From assembly GCA_020024185.1 (NCBI GenBank), contig JAHHUD010000003.1, positions 1-42,966 on the forward strand: a DNA stretch of 42,966 nucleotides, read 5' to 3'. This DNA is from Oscillospiraceae bacterium (GTDB lineage: Bacteria; Bacillota; Clostridia; Oscillospirales; Ruminococcaceae). The notes below the pieces were generated by a model. It did not search any database, had not been told where the DNA came from, and saw only the letters and a list, made by a program, of their open reading frames with translations. Below are positions 16,854 to 24,688 of the stretch, one piece after another (within the stretch, counting starts at the first letter, position 1; every line of letters begins with the position of its first letter). The translations under genes were made by a program, and so were the position numbers.

Positions 16854-18641
16854 CTATTCTTTAACAATTGCACCAAATTTGCAGTTTGCCAGACAAGCAC
16901 CACATTTTATACACTTTGATGTATCAATTATATGTGGATTTCTTACCTCTCCACTTATTGCTCCTGCCGGACAAACACGTTTACACATTGTACAGCCTTT
17001 ACATTTATCTTCTAAAATTCTATATTTAAGCAAATCTTTGCACACTCCGGCAGGACATGTTTTATCAACTATATGAGAAATATATTCATCTCTAAAATAT
17101 CTAAGTGTTGACAAAACTGGGTTTGGAGCAGTTTGCCCAAGACCACACTGACTGTTTTCTTTAATAAAATGACATAGGTCTTCAATTTTATCCAAATCTT
17201 CCATTGTGCCATTTCCACTTGTTATCTTGTTTAATAATTCAAGTAATCTTTTTGTGCCAACACGACATGGTGTACATTTTCCACAAGACTCTTCAACTGT
17301 AAATTGTAAAAAGAATTTTGCAATATCAACCATACAAGTGTCATCGTCCATAACTATAAGTCCACCTGAACCCATCATTGAACCTATTGCAATCAGATTA
17401 TCATAGTCAATTGGAGTATCTATAAGGCTTGCAGGTATACAACCGCCAGATGGTCCACCTGTCTGTGCTGCTTTAAATTTCTTTCCGTTTGGAATACCTC
17501 CACCTATATCTTCTATAACGGTTCTAAGTGTTGTACCCATTGGAATTTCCACAAGTCCAGTATGTTTTATTTTACCACCAAGTGCAAATACTTTTGTGCC
17601 TTTTGATTTTTCTGTACCAATGGAAGAAAACCATTCAGGTCCTTTAAGTATTATTTGAGGGATATTTGCGTATGTTTCAACATTGTTTAGTATTGTTGGT
17701 TTGCCAAACAATCCTTTTTGCGCTGGGAATGGTGGTCTTGGTCGTGGTTCTCCACGTTTACCTTCGATTGAGTTTAAAAGTGCAGTTTCTTCACCACATA
17801 CAAATGCGCCAGCCCCAAGTTTTATTTCTATATCAAAATCAAAACCTGTGCTAAAAATATTTTCTCCTAAAAGTCCATACTCTCTTGCATCATCAATAGC
17901 TTTTTGCAATCTTTGTACTGCGATTGGATATTCTGCACGAATATATACATAACCTTTTGTTGCTCCAATTGCATAACCTGCAATTGCCATTGCTTCTATA
18001 ACTGCGTGTGGGTCACCTTCAAGAATACTTCTATCCATAAATGCCCCAGGGTCGCCCTCATCAGCATTACAGCACACATATTTTTGTTCTGCTTCATTCA
18101 TCGCAGCAAGTGACCATTTTCTGCCAGTTGGAAATCCTCCGCCGCCTCGTCCACGCAAACCAGAATCTAAAACTGTTTTTATAACTTGCTCTGGTGTCAT
18201 TTCTGTGAGAACTTTGCCTAAAGCACGATAACCATCGTATGCTATGTATTCTTCTATGTTGTTTGGGTCTATTCTGCCACAATTTCTAAGTGCAACACGC
18301 ATTTGATTTTTATAGAAATTTGTATTGTTAAGACTTGTTACTATTCCTTCATTTACAGTTTCATCATAAAGTAAACGTGTCACTACACGGCCTTTAAGCA
18401 GATGTTCTAAAACAATTTCTTTTACATCTTCTGGTTTTACTCTGCTATAAAAACTTCCTTCCGGATGTACAACTACAATTGGACCTAAAGCACAAAGTCC
18501 AAAGCACCCAGTTTTTACAACCTGAACTTCTTCGCTTAATCCTGCTGCTTTTATTTCTTTATTAAATTCATCAATTATTTTTTGTGAGTTTGATGAGGTA
18601 CATCCCGTACCGCCACAAACCATAACGTGACTTCTGAACAT
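16854..18641 (-). CDS. hydB: NADH-binding hydrogenase subunit, NuoF-like
   Basis: A 595-residue subunit joining three modules. An N-terminal thioredoxin-like [2Fe-2S] domain has C9, C14, C46 and C50. The NuoF core has GRGGGGFPTGRKW (FMN/NADH site), a second glycine-rich loop and ESCGKCTPCRVG with its [4Fe-4S] ligands. A C-terminal double [4Fe-4S] ferredoxin domain has CKGCTMCKRVCPAG and CIKCGACLANCKFG. It takes electrons from NADH through FMN and passes them to HydA. The extra ferredoxin domain is typical of HydB in bifurcating hydrogenases and Hyd/Nfn-type enzymes rather than complex I. It is the fourth gene of the operon. Confidence 0.96.
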   Translation of the reverse strand: MFRSHVMVCGGTGCTSSNSQKIIDEFNKEIKAAGLSEEVQVVKTGCFGLCALGPIVVVHPEGSFYSRVKPEDVKEIVLEHLLKGRVVTRLLYDETVNEGIVTSLNNTNFYKNQMRVALRNCGRIDPNNIEEYIAYDGYRALGKVLTEMTPEQVIKTVLDSGLRGRGGGGFPTGRKWSLAAMNEAEQKYVCCNADEGDPGAFMDRSILEGDPHAVIEAMAIAGYAIGATKGYVYIRAEYPIAVQRLQKAIDDAREYGLLGENIFSTGFDFDIEIKLGAGAFVCGEETALLNSIEGKRGEPRPRPPFPAQKGLFGKPTILNNVETYANIPQIILKGPEWFSSIGTEKSKGTKVFALGGKIKHTGLVEIPMGTTLRTVIEDIGGGIPNGKKFKAAQTGGPSGGCIPASLIDTPIDYDNLIAIGSMMGSGGLIVMDDDTCMVDIAKFFLQFTVEESCGKCTPCRVGTKRLLELLNKITSGNGTMEDLDKIEDLCHFIKENSQCGLGQTAPNPVLSTLRYFRDEYISHIVDKTCPAGVCKDLLKYRILEDKCKGCTMCKRVCPAGAISGEVRNPHIIDTSKCIKCGACLANCKFGAIVKE

Positions 18642-18657
18642 TTAATATACCCCCATT

Positions 18658-19023
18658 TTATTTTACTTGGTCAATAGTAAATTCAGTAACCGGTATCTTT
18701 TTTATAATATGTTGTTCAACAATTTTTTTCACCTTTTCCGGTGTAATACAAACATAGGTTGTCTTTTTATCTCCGTCAATAATTTGCACCATTGGCTCGT
18801 ACTGACAGTTTCCCATACACCCACTTTGTGAAACCATAACACCGTGTATATCTCTTTTTAAAATCTCTTCATTAAATTTGTTAAGAATATCTCTTGCACC
18901 TGCAGCAATACCACAAGTTGCCATTCCTACAATAATATTTACACTGTCATCATGATTTTCACGTGTGTTTACTATTGTTTTCATTTTGTCACGGATATCT
19001 TGTAATTCCTGCAAATTCTTCAT
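18658..19023 (-). CDS. Thioredoxin-like [2Fe-2S] ferredoxin domain protein
   Basis: A 121-residue stand-alone thioredoxin-fold ferredoxin of the type found in hydrogenase operons between the ATPase and hydB genes. Three cysteines are visible: C37 (VGMATCGIAAGA), C69 and C73 (SGCMGNC). By comparison with the N-terminus of HydB (C9, C14), the first of the four usual ligands is a glycine (G33). It may therefore bind a cluster with a non-cysteine ligand or none at all. The probable role is an accessory electron carrier or assembly factor for the hydrogenase. It starts 3 bases after the ATPase gene and ends 16 before hydB. Confidence 0.85.
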   Translation of the reverse strand: MKNLQELQDIRDKMKTIVNTRENHDDSVNIIVGMATCGIAAGARDILNKFNEEILKRDIHGVMVSQSGCMGNCQYEPMVQIIDGDKKTTYVCITPEKVKKIVEQHIIKKIPVTEFTIDQVK

Positions 19024-19026
19024 AGT

Positions 19027-19575
19027 TCAATAGCTCCTTTTAAGTATTTGTTTATGATTTTCTTCTATATATTGTTTTATTAACTGGATTGTTTTTATAT
19101 CTGTGAGCAATAAATCTCCTATTTCATTTTTTATTTTTCTTGTGTCACATACAAATTTTTGATTATCTTTTTTGACTGTATACACAAAATCAATTTTTCC
19201 GTTCATTTGTATCAACAAAGCCACAGTATCCCAAACTGCTCCAAGTGGAGTATAATCAATATGGTTTGTATCAAACACAGCTTTTATTACTGTACCTTTA
19301 TTCAGTTCTGATTTTATATCAAAAACACCACCAGTTAATTCTGCTGACTGCTTAAATAATGGAATCCCAAGCCCGATATTTCTCTCAGATTTTGTAGTAT
19401 AAAATGGATTTAAAGCATTTTTTACTGCGGTTTCATCCATACCATTTCCATTATCTTTTATAGTTATAGTAAGAAAATCATGATTATCAATATCTACTTC
19501 AATTTCAATTAAGCTTGCTTGTGCAGTAATTGAATTTTGCACAACATCAAGTATGTTTAAAGATAATTCTTCCAT
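19027..19575 (-). CDS. GHKL-type ATP-binding protein of the hydrogenase operon
   Basis: A 182-residue protein made mainly of a histidine-kinase-like ATPase domain. The N box (LSLNILDVVQNSITA), G1 box (IKDNGNGMDE), F box (NPFYTTK) and G2 box (NIGLGIPLFKQ) are all present, but there is no DHp dimerisation helix with a phosphorylated histidine. The last ~60 residues are a separate tail with no assigned domain. Such proteins accompany HydC in many clostridial hydrogenase operons, and their function is not known to me. Regulation or maturation by ATP-dependent conformational change is inference. AGAGGAT precedes the ATG, 3 bases after hydC. Confidence 0.85.
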   Translation of the reverse strand: MEELSLNILDVVQNSITAQASLIEIEVDIDNHDFLTITIKDNGNGMDETAVKNALNPFYTTKSERNIGLGIPLFKQSAELTGGVFDIKSELNKGTVIKAVFDTNHIDYTPLGAVWDTVALLIQMNGKIDFVYTVKKDNQKFVCDTRKIKNEIGDLLLTDIKTIQLIKQYIEENHKQILKRSY

Positions 19576-19578
19576 ATT

Positions 19579-20079
19579 TTATCCTCTGTATTTTGCAAGA
19601 ATTTCATCGATTTCGTTTCCGTCTTCTTTTATTCTTCCGTAAACTTCATCGTTAACTGTAAAAACAGGGGCAAGCCCACAAGCACCAATACATCTTGATG
19701 CATCAAGGCTAAACATACCGTCTTGTGTACATTCTCCGTTTTTAATTCCCAATTTTTGTTCTAATTTTTCCAAGATTTTTCCTGAACCTTTTACATAGCA
19801 TGCTGTACCAAGACATACAGAGATTTTATAATTTCCTTTTGGACTAAGAGAAAATTGTGCATAAAATGTTGAGATACCATAAATCTCTTCCAATGGTCTA
19901 TTTACACCTTCTGCAACCATTCTCTGCACTTCTATTGGCAAGTAGCCATAAATTTCCTGTGCTTTTTGCAACGCCGGCAGTGCTGCACCAGGTTTATTGC
20001 CATTTTCACAAAGCCAGTCTTTCATCTCTTTTTCTTGCTCCGGTGTACCTTTAAAAGGTACTTTTGAAATTTTTTTCAT
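19579..20079 (-). CDS. hydC: NAD(P)H-dependent hydrogenase subunit, NuoE-like
   Basis: A 166-residue NuoE-type thioredoxin-fold [2Fe-2S] subunit. The N-terminal helical part contains GAALPALQKAQEIYGYLP and GISTFYAQF. The four cluster ligands are in CLGTACYVKGS and SRCIGACGLAP. It pairs with HydB to carry electrons from the flavin. It is the first gene of the operon hydC-ATPase-2Fe2S-hydB-hydA; AGGAGGAGAAAGCTA before the ATG is the strongest ribosome site in the cluster. The upstream 320-bp region is shared with the divergent DRTGG gene. Confidence 0.95.
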   Translation of the reverse strand: MKKISKVPFKGTPEQEKEMKDWLCENGNKPGAALPALQKAQEIYGYLPIEVQRMVAEGVNRPLEEIYGISTFYAQFSLSPKGNYKISVCLGTACYVKGSGKILEKLEQKLGIKNGECTQDGMFSLDASRCIGACGLAPVFTVNDEVYGRIKEDGNEIDEILAKYRG

Positions 20080-20302
20080 TAGCTTTCTCCTCCTGTATTA
20101 ATTCCCGTAGTTTTTTATAACAAGTATATGCTTATCTGTAAATTACATCATAAAAACACTTGTTTAATTTACGCTTCATATTTCTATATATAAATTATAT
20201 CAATATTGCACCAAAAATACTACTGCATATTGAAAACTTTTATACAAAAAAACACATTGATTATGCAAACCTAATTAAAAATATATTTTTATGTACTTAA
20301 CA

Positions 20303-20331
20303 TTGTTTATTTCATCTATATTTGTTATATT
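20303..20331 (+). promoter_or_regulatory. Promoter for the DRTGG-domain gene
   Basis: TTGTTT at 20303-20308, a 17-bp spacer and TATATT at 20326-20331, with an extended -10 TG one base upstream (TGTTATATT). The predicted leader is about 60 nt. Confidence 0.6.
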
Positions 20332-20360
20332 AAATGTAGATTTTGTATATATTAAAAAAT

Positions 20361-20383
20361 TTCCATAGATAAAATCTATGGAA
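20361..20383 (+). promoter_or_regulatory. Perfect hairpin in the leader of the DRTGG gene
   Basis: A perfect 10-bp stem, TTCCATAGAT / ATCTATGGAA, with an AAA loop, ends 17 bases before the start codon and about 7 before the GAGG ribosome site. No T-run follows, so it is not a simple terminator. It could be an operator or a translational control hairpin. Confidence 0.6.
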
Positions 20384-20399
20384 TTTGAGCGAGGTTTTT

Positions 20400-20726
20400 A
20401 TGAAAATTTCAGAATTTGAAAAAATTTTTAATTTAAAATGCCTATCTTATGGAACAGACAGACAGCTTTCTGGTGGTTTTTGCGGGGACTTATTAAGCTG
20501 TGTTATGACAAATGCAAAAGCAGATTGTGCATGGTTTACAGTGATGGGAAATATAAATTCTGTTGCAGTTGCAAGTCTAAAAAAAATTGGTTGCATAGTG
20601 TTTTGTCAAGGAATTAACATAGATAAGGAGGCTTTAGAAAAAGCAAAAGAAGAAAATATTTTTGTTTTCTCCACTGATATGACAAGCTTTGAAATATGCG
20701 GAAAATTTTATAATTTGATAAAATAA
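20400..20726 (+). CDS. DRTGG domain protein, divergent from the hydrogenase operon
   Basis: A 108-residue protein consisting of a DRTGG domain: GGFCGDLLSCVM, ADCAWFTVMGNINSVAVASL and CIVFCQGINIDKEALEKAKEENIFVFSTDM fit the family pattern, ending in an FEICGKFY segment. DRTGG domains occur in phosphotransacetylases and with CBS domains and are often encoded beside clostridial hydrogenases; their ligand is not established. I use the ATG at 20400, which has GAGG about 5 bases upstream. A TTG at 20385 would add five residues but overlaps the leader hairpin. It is monocistronic, convergent with aroA. Confidence 0.82.
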   Translation: MKISEFEKIFNLKCLSYGTDRQLSGGFCGDLLSCVMTNAKADCAWFTVMGNINSVAVASLKKIGCIVFCQGINIDKEALEKAKEENIFVFSTDMTSFEICGKFYNLIK

Positions 20727-20757
20727 AAACACCTACAATTAGTAGGTGTTTTTTTAT
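20725..20757. terminator. Bidirectional terminator between DRTGG gene and aroA
   Basis: Perfect stem AAAAACACCTAC (20725-20736) / GTAGGTGTTTTT (20742-20753), T-runs on both strands. The aroA stop codon touches its edge. Confidence 0.9.
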
Positions 20758-22013
20758 TCATATATATTCAAATCTATACCAACTAGTTTCAAATCTTCAA
20801 AAAAATTTGGATAACTTTTAGTTATAGCTTCACATCCATTTATTGTTCCACCAAGACGAGAGAGCGCAACTGCACAAGCCATAACAATACGGTGGTCATT
20901 CCACCCTGATAATTCTTCACTCGGAGCTGAAAATCCACCATCTATAATCATTTCATTTTGAGTTGCTTGTATTTTACACCCCATTTTGCCACACTCAGTT
21001 ATCATTGCCTGTATTCTGTCACTTTCCTTAATACGAAGTCTTGATACATTATGTATAACTGTTTTTCCTTTTGAAAACATTGCAAGAATACAAAGTATCG
21101 GCCCTAAATCAGGGCAGTTTTTAATATCAATTTCTCTTGATGTAAGATTATCAGCTGATACATTATACTTTCCATTCTCATATAAAATATCACACCCAAA
21201 ATCTTTTAAGATATTTAAAATTTGTTTATCTCCCTGCAAAGAGTTTTTATCCATACCATTGATGCTAAGTTTTGAGTTGATACATGCCATAACTCCAAAA
21301 AAAGCAAATTGAGAAAAATCTCCTTCAACTGTTTCATTATGAGGGAGATATTTTTGATTTCCCTTTATAAAAAGTGTAAAATCATTCTCCCAGATAATCT
21401 CAACACCAAATTTTTTAAGCATTTCAATAGTTAGATAGATATAGCTTTTGCTTTCAACCGGTGGCAAAATATTTATCTTTGAATTTTCTTTAAGCAATGG
21501 TAAAGTGAACAACAATCCACTTATAAACTGACTGCTTACATTTCCACAAATTGAATATTCATTGGCTTTCAAACAACCTTCTATTTCTATTTTGTCATCA
21601 TCTTGAGAAAAATATAATCCCAAATCATTAAAAATTTCTTCATATATTTTTTGTGGACGTTTTAGTAAACGATTTTTGCCTTTAAAAATTATTTTTTTAT
21701 TTGTAAGAGAAAAAAGTGGAATAAGAAAACGCAATGTTGAGCCAGATTCATTACATTGTATCTCATTATTCTTTAGATTATTAAAATCTTTTATTCCATT
21801 TATTACAACAAAATCTTTGCCACATTCAATATCTGCACCAAGATTTCTCATACATTCAATTGTCGTAAGTATATCAACTGAATAATCTATATTGGATATA
21901 ACACTTTTTCCGTTTGCAAGACAAGCACATATAATTGCACGATGTGCCATACTCTTGCTTGGTGGCACTATTACTTCACCACTGCATATTGATGGTTTTA
22001 TTTCAACTTTCAT
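20754..22013 (-). CDS. aroA: 3-phosphoshikimate 1-carboxyvinyltransferase (EPSP synthase)
   Basis: Sixth step of the shikimate pathway: condenses shikimate-3-phosphate with PEP. The 419-residue protein begins VPPSKSMAHRAIICACLANG with the substrate-binding lysine and serine. It contains NESGSTLRFLIPL (PEP site) and SRLRIKESDRIQAM near the end, then GWNDHRIVMACAVA. Short insertions make it a class II-like, divergent version compared with E. coli, judged by eye. It is the last gene of the aro operon: its ATG overlaps the stop of aroF by one base, which indicates translational coupling. Confidence 0.96.
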   Translation of the reverse strand: MKVEIKPSICSGEVIVPPSKSMAHRAIICACLANGKSVISNIDYSVDILTTIECMRNLGADIECGKDFVVINGIKDFNNLKNNEIQCNESGSTLRFLIPLFSLTNKKIIFKGKNRLLKRPQKIYEEIFNDLGLYFSQDDDKIEIEGCLKANEYSICGNVSSQFISGLLFTLPLLKENSKINILPPVESKSYIYLTIEMLKKFGVEIIWENDFTLFIKGNQKYLPHNETVEGDFSQFAFFGVMACINSKLSINGMDKNSLQGDKQILNILKDFGCDILYENGKYNVSADNLTSREIDIKNCPDLGPILCILAMFSKGKTVIHNVSRLRIKESDRIQAMITECGKMGCKIQATQNEMIIDGGFSAPSEELSGWNDHRIVMACAVALSRLGGTINGCEAITKSYPNFFEDLKLVGIDLNIYE

Positions 22014-23029
22014 TATAAATCTCTACCTATAACCTTAGCAATTGCTCTTGCTTTTTCAACAACTTCTTTAAAGTTTTTTGGTTTTAAACTCTGCTGTCCA
22101 TCACTCCATGCACATTCCGGCTGTGAATGAACCTCTATCATAAGTCCATCTGCACCTGCTGCAACCGCTGCAAGCGACATACTTTCAACAAGTTCCCAGT
22201 TGCCCGTTGCATGAGATGGGTCAATTATAATTGGCAGATGTGTTTTCTTTTTTACAATTTGAACAACGCTTAAATCAAGAGTGTTTCTTGTATAAGTTTC
22301 AAATGTGCGTATTCCTCTTTCACACAAAATAACATTATTATTACCACCTGCCATAATGTATTCTGCACTCATAAGCCATTCTTCTATTGTACTGCTAAGC
22401 CCACGTTTCAATAAAATTGGTTTATCTATTTTGCCAAGTGCTTTTAAAAGCTCAAAGTTTTGCATATTTCTTGCTCCAACTTGAATTAAATCAACATTCT
22501 CGACAAATTCATCAATTTTATCTGCACTTACAATTTCGCTTACAATAGGAAGCCCTGTGCGTTTTCTCGCCTCCACCATTGCCATTATACCTTCTTTTCC
22601 TAAACCTTGAAAAGTATATGGAGATGTTCTTGGCTTATATGCCCCACCACGAAGCATACTGCCACCAGCATTTTTTATTTCCCTGGCAATATCACAAATC
22701 TGCTCAAGCCCTTCAACACTGCAAGGGCCACCAATAACTGCAATTTTTTCTTTTCCGCCAACTTTAACTCCTGCTACATCAACAATACTGTCATCTGGGT
22801 GCCAAATTCGGCTTACTTTTTTATATGGTGTACCTATTCGAGAAATACTTTCAACATAAGGGTTGCACATAAGACGTTTTTCATCAATAATAGCTGTTTC
22901 TCCAACTACAACAAGCAAATTATAATCTTTACCGTCTATTTGATTTATCTGCATTCCATAATTTTGAAATTTAGTTATAATTTTATTTAATTCATCTTGT
23001 GGTGCGTCTTTTTTACAAGTAATTATCAT
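22013..23029 (-). CDS. aroF: 3-deoxy-7-phosphoheptulonate synthase (DAHP synthase, AroAI-beta/KDO8P-like)
   Basis: First committed step: PEP plus erythrose-4-phosphate to DAHP. The 338-residue protein has an N-terminal ferredoxin-like regulatory domain (about 1-70), as in Thermotoga and related DAHP synthases. The TIM barrel has GGPCSVEGLEQ, GGAYKPRTSPYTFQGLG, LKRGLSS and IIDPSHATGN, which bind PEP, phosphate and metal. The N-terminal domain usually mediates feedback inhibition by tyrosine or phenylalanine; which one cannot be told here. It overlaps aroQ by 4 bases and aroA by one. Although it encodes the entry step, it sits fifth in the operon. Confidence 0.95.
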   Translation of the reverse strand: MIITCKKDAPQDELNKIITKFQNYGMQINQIDGKDYNLLVVVGETAIIDEKRLMCNPYVESISRIGTPYKKVSRIWHPDDSIVDVAGVKVGGKEKIAVIGGPCSVEGLEQICDIAREIKNAGGSMLRGGAYKPRTSPYTFQGLGKEGIMAMVEARKRTGLPIVSEIVSADKIDEFVENVDLIQVGARNMQNFELLKALGKIDKPILLKRGLSSTIEEWLMSAEYIMAGGNNNVILCERGIRTFETYTRNTLDLSVVQIVKKKTHLPIIIDPSHATGNWELVESMSLAAVAAGADGLMIEVHSQPECAWSDGQQSLKPKNFKEVVEKARAIAKVIGRDL

Positions 23030-23463
23030 TTATTATATTCACCTTTCACCAATGACTCTATGGCCATTGAATAACCTTTAATTCCACAGCCGGTTATAGT
23101 TTTATAACAGGCATCTCTTATATAAGAAATCTGACGGAAGCTTTCTCTTTCTTCAACTTTTGAAATATGAACTTCTACTGTTGGAATATTCACAGCTTTT
23201 AATGCATCTAAAAGTGCAATAGAAGTGTGAGTGTATGCTGCCGGATTTATAACAATACCGTCTACTTTACCATAAGCTTGTTGAATTTTATCAACTAAAT
23301 CTCCTTCGTGATTGCTTTGATAACACTCTATTTCTACTCCAAGCTTTTGTGCTGTTTTATGGCAACTTTCAATAAGATTATCAAAGGTTTCACTGCCATA
23401 TATATTCTTTTCTCTTATTCCAAGCATATTTATATTTGGCCCATTAATAATCAAAATCTTCAT
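23026..23463 (-). CDS. aroQ: 3-dehydroquinate dehydratase, type II
   Basis: Third step of the pathway: reversible dehydration of 3-dehydroquinate. The 145-residue protein has the type II signatures NGPNINMLGIREKNIYG (with the catalytic tyrosine), YQSNHEGDLVDKI, INPAAYTHTSIAL and VEVHISKVEERESFR (catalytic histidine). Length is normal for the dodecameric type. AGAGGTATATA lies before the ATG, inside the end of the aroE/K gene, which it overlaps by 20 bases in another frame. It ends with a 4-base overlap with aroF. Confidence 0.96.
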   Translation of the reverse strand: MKILIINGPNINMLGIREKNIYGSETFDNLIESCHKTAQKLGVEIECYQSNHEGDLVDKIQQAYGKVDGIVINPAAYTHTSIALLDALKAVNIPTVEVHISKVEERESFRQISYIRDACYKTITGCGIKGYSMAIESLVKGEYNK

Positions 23464-24688
23464 TATATACCTCTAAAAGCTTTTCTATCACATCAGATAT
23501 TTCTTTGTTGTTTTCTATTATAACACTACTGTATTTTTGATACAAAGGATTTCTTTCCTTTTCCATTTTTTTAAGTGTTTCAAAATCTTTGCTAAGGGGA
23601 CGGTTTTTACCAATTATCAATTTTTCTAAATCTCTTTTTATAAATATGATTTTACCATTCAAAGACAGTGATTTCATATTTATTTCTCTTTTTATAACCC
23701 CACCACCACAGCTTATTACTGTATGATTGGTTTTTGCAATATCCAAGCAAACTTTTCTTTCTATATCACGAAAATAATCTTCATTATATTTTTCAAAAAT
23801 TTGTGGTATAGATATACCTGCATATTTTTCTATCTCAATATCCATATCGATAAAGTCATAGCCGATAATCTCGCTAAATTTTTTTCCTATGGTGGATTTG
23901 CCACAACTTGGCATGCCTATTAAAACTATGTTTTGCTTTTCTTTATATATTTTTTTTGTTAAATCTAATATTACACTTTTATCAATGTTTTTATCTGTAA
24001 AAAATTCAACTGCTGAAACTGCTTGTCCAACCAACATTTCAAGGCCACAAATATATGGTATATTTTTTTCTTTTGCACTATAACAAAGACTTGTAATAAG
24101 TGGATTATATACCACATCAACAACAAATTGACAGTTTGGAAAATCATCAAGGTCAACAATTTCAGAAAGAATATCCGGATTCATGCCTACACTTGTAGTA
24201 TTTATTATAACTTGTACATCTTTACGTTTTTTTAATTCTTCATAAGAAATAAACGGCTCTGTCTTGTTCCTGCCAACTTGTATAATCTCTTTTACAAATA
24301 AATTTTCACACACAGCAAACGCCGTTTTTGCTGTTGCTCCACTGCCACAAATTGCTACTATTTTTCCCGATATATCAAAATGATTTTCAATCATCATTTT
24401 AAGTCCGTCATAATCTGTGTTAGTTGCAAAAAGTTTTCCGTTAATATTTTTTATTGCATTTATTGCACCTATTTTTTTTGCTTTATCATCAATATAATCA
24501 CAGTATGGTATAACCTTTTCTTTATAAGGGATAGTAACATTTATTGCATCAAAATCTTTTTGTTGCATAAAATTTTCAAATTCTTTGTTGGACAATGGGA
24601 TTAAATCATATTTATAATCTGCCAACTGCTCATGTATAGATTTTGAAAAACTGTGTCCAAGTTTTTCCCCTATAAGACCAACTTTCAT
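23444..24688 (-). CDS. aroE/aroK: Shikimate dehydrogenase-shikimate kinase fusion
   Basis: One 414-residue chain carries steps four and five. The N-terminal shikimate dehydrogenase (about 1-245) has SFSKSIHEQ, catalytic K56 (NVTIPYKEK) and D92 (NTDYDG), GSGATAKTA for NADP, and GLEMLVGQAV. The C-terminal shikimate kinase (about 252-414) has Walker A GMPSCGKST (258-266), DMDIEIEK, the glycine-rich SCGGG (326-330) and the arginine-containing lid KNRPLSK. The junction LDLTKKIYKEKQNIVLIG shows no stop or frameshift, so the fusion is real in this sequence. Start: GGGGAGGGC lies before the ATG, which overlaps the aroC stop (ATGA). Confidence 0.95.
   Translation of the reverse strand: MKVGLIGEKLGHSFSKSIHEQLADYKYDLIPLSNKEFENFMQQKDFDAINVTIPYKEKVIPYCDYIDDKAKKIGAINAIKNINGKLFATNTDYDGLKMMIENHFDISGKIVAICGSGATAKTAFAVCENLFVKEIIQVGRNKTEPFISYEELKKRKDVQVIINTTSVGMNPDILSEIVDLDDFPNCQFVVDVVYNPLITSLCYSAKEKNIPYICGLEMLVGQAVSAVEFFTDKNIDKSVILDLTKKIYKEKQNIVLIGMPSCGKSTIGKKFSEIIGYDFIDMDIEIEKYAGISIPQIFEKYNEDYFRDIERKVCLDIAKTNHTVISCGGGVIKREINMKSLSLNGKIIFIKRDLEKLIIGKNRPLSKDFETLKKMEKERNPLYQKYSSVIIENNKEISDVIEKLLEVYNEDFDY

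Larger units (their letters stand above)
20080..20399. promoter_or_regulatory. Divergent control region between the hydrogenase operon and DRTGG gene
   Basis: This AT-rich gap holds the promoters of two divergent units. For the DRTGG gene there is a good site at 20303-20331. For the hyd operon only a weak candidate is seen on the minus strand: TTGCAT (20263-20268) and TATAAA (20239-20244), spacer 18. No Rex-type TTGTTAA-N4-TTAACAA operator was found. Confidence 0.5.

Noticed and set aside
16042..18113. Long plus-strand reading frames opposite hydA and hydB
   Set aside because: They are antisense shadows: no ribosome sites, biased composition, and the minus strand encodes full conserved proteins.
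20080..20399. Rex operator for the hydrogenase operon
   Set aside because: Only partial TTGTTA and TTAACA pieces occur, in the wrong arrangement.
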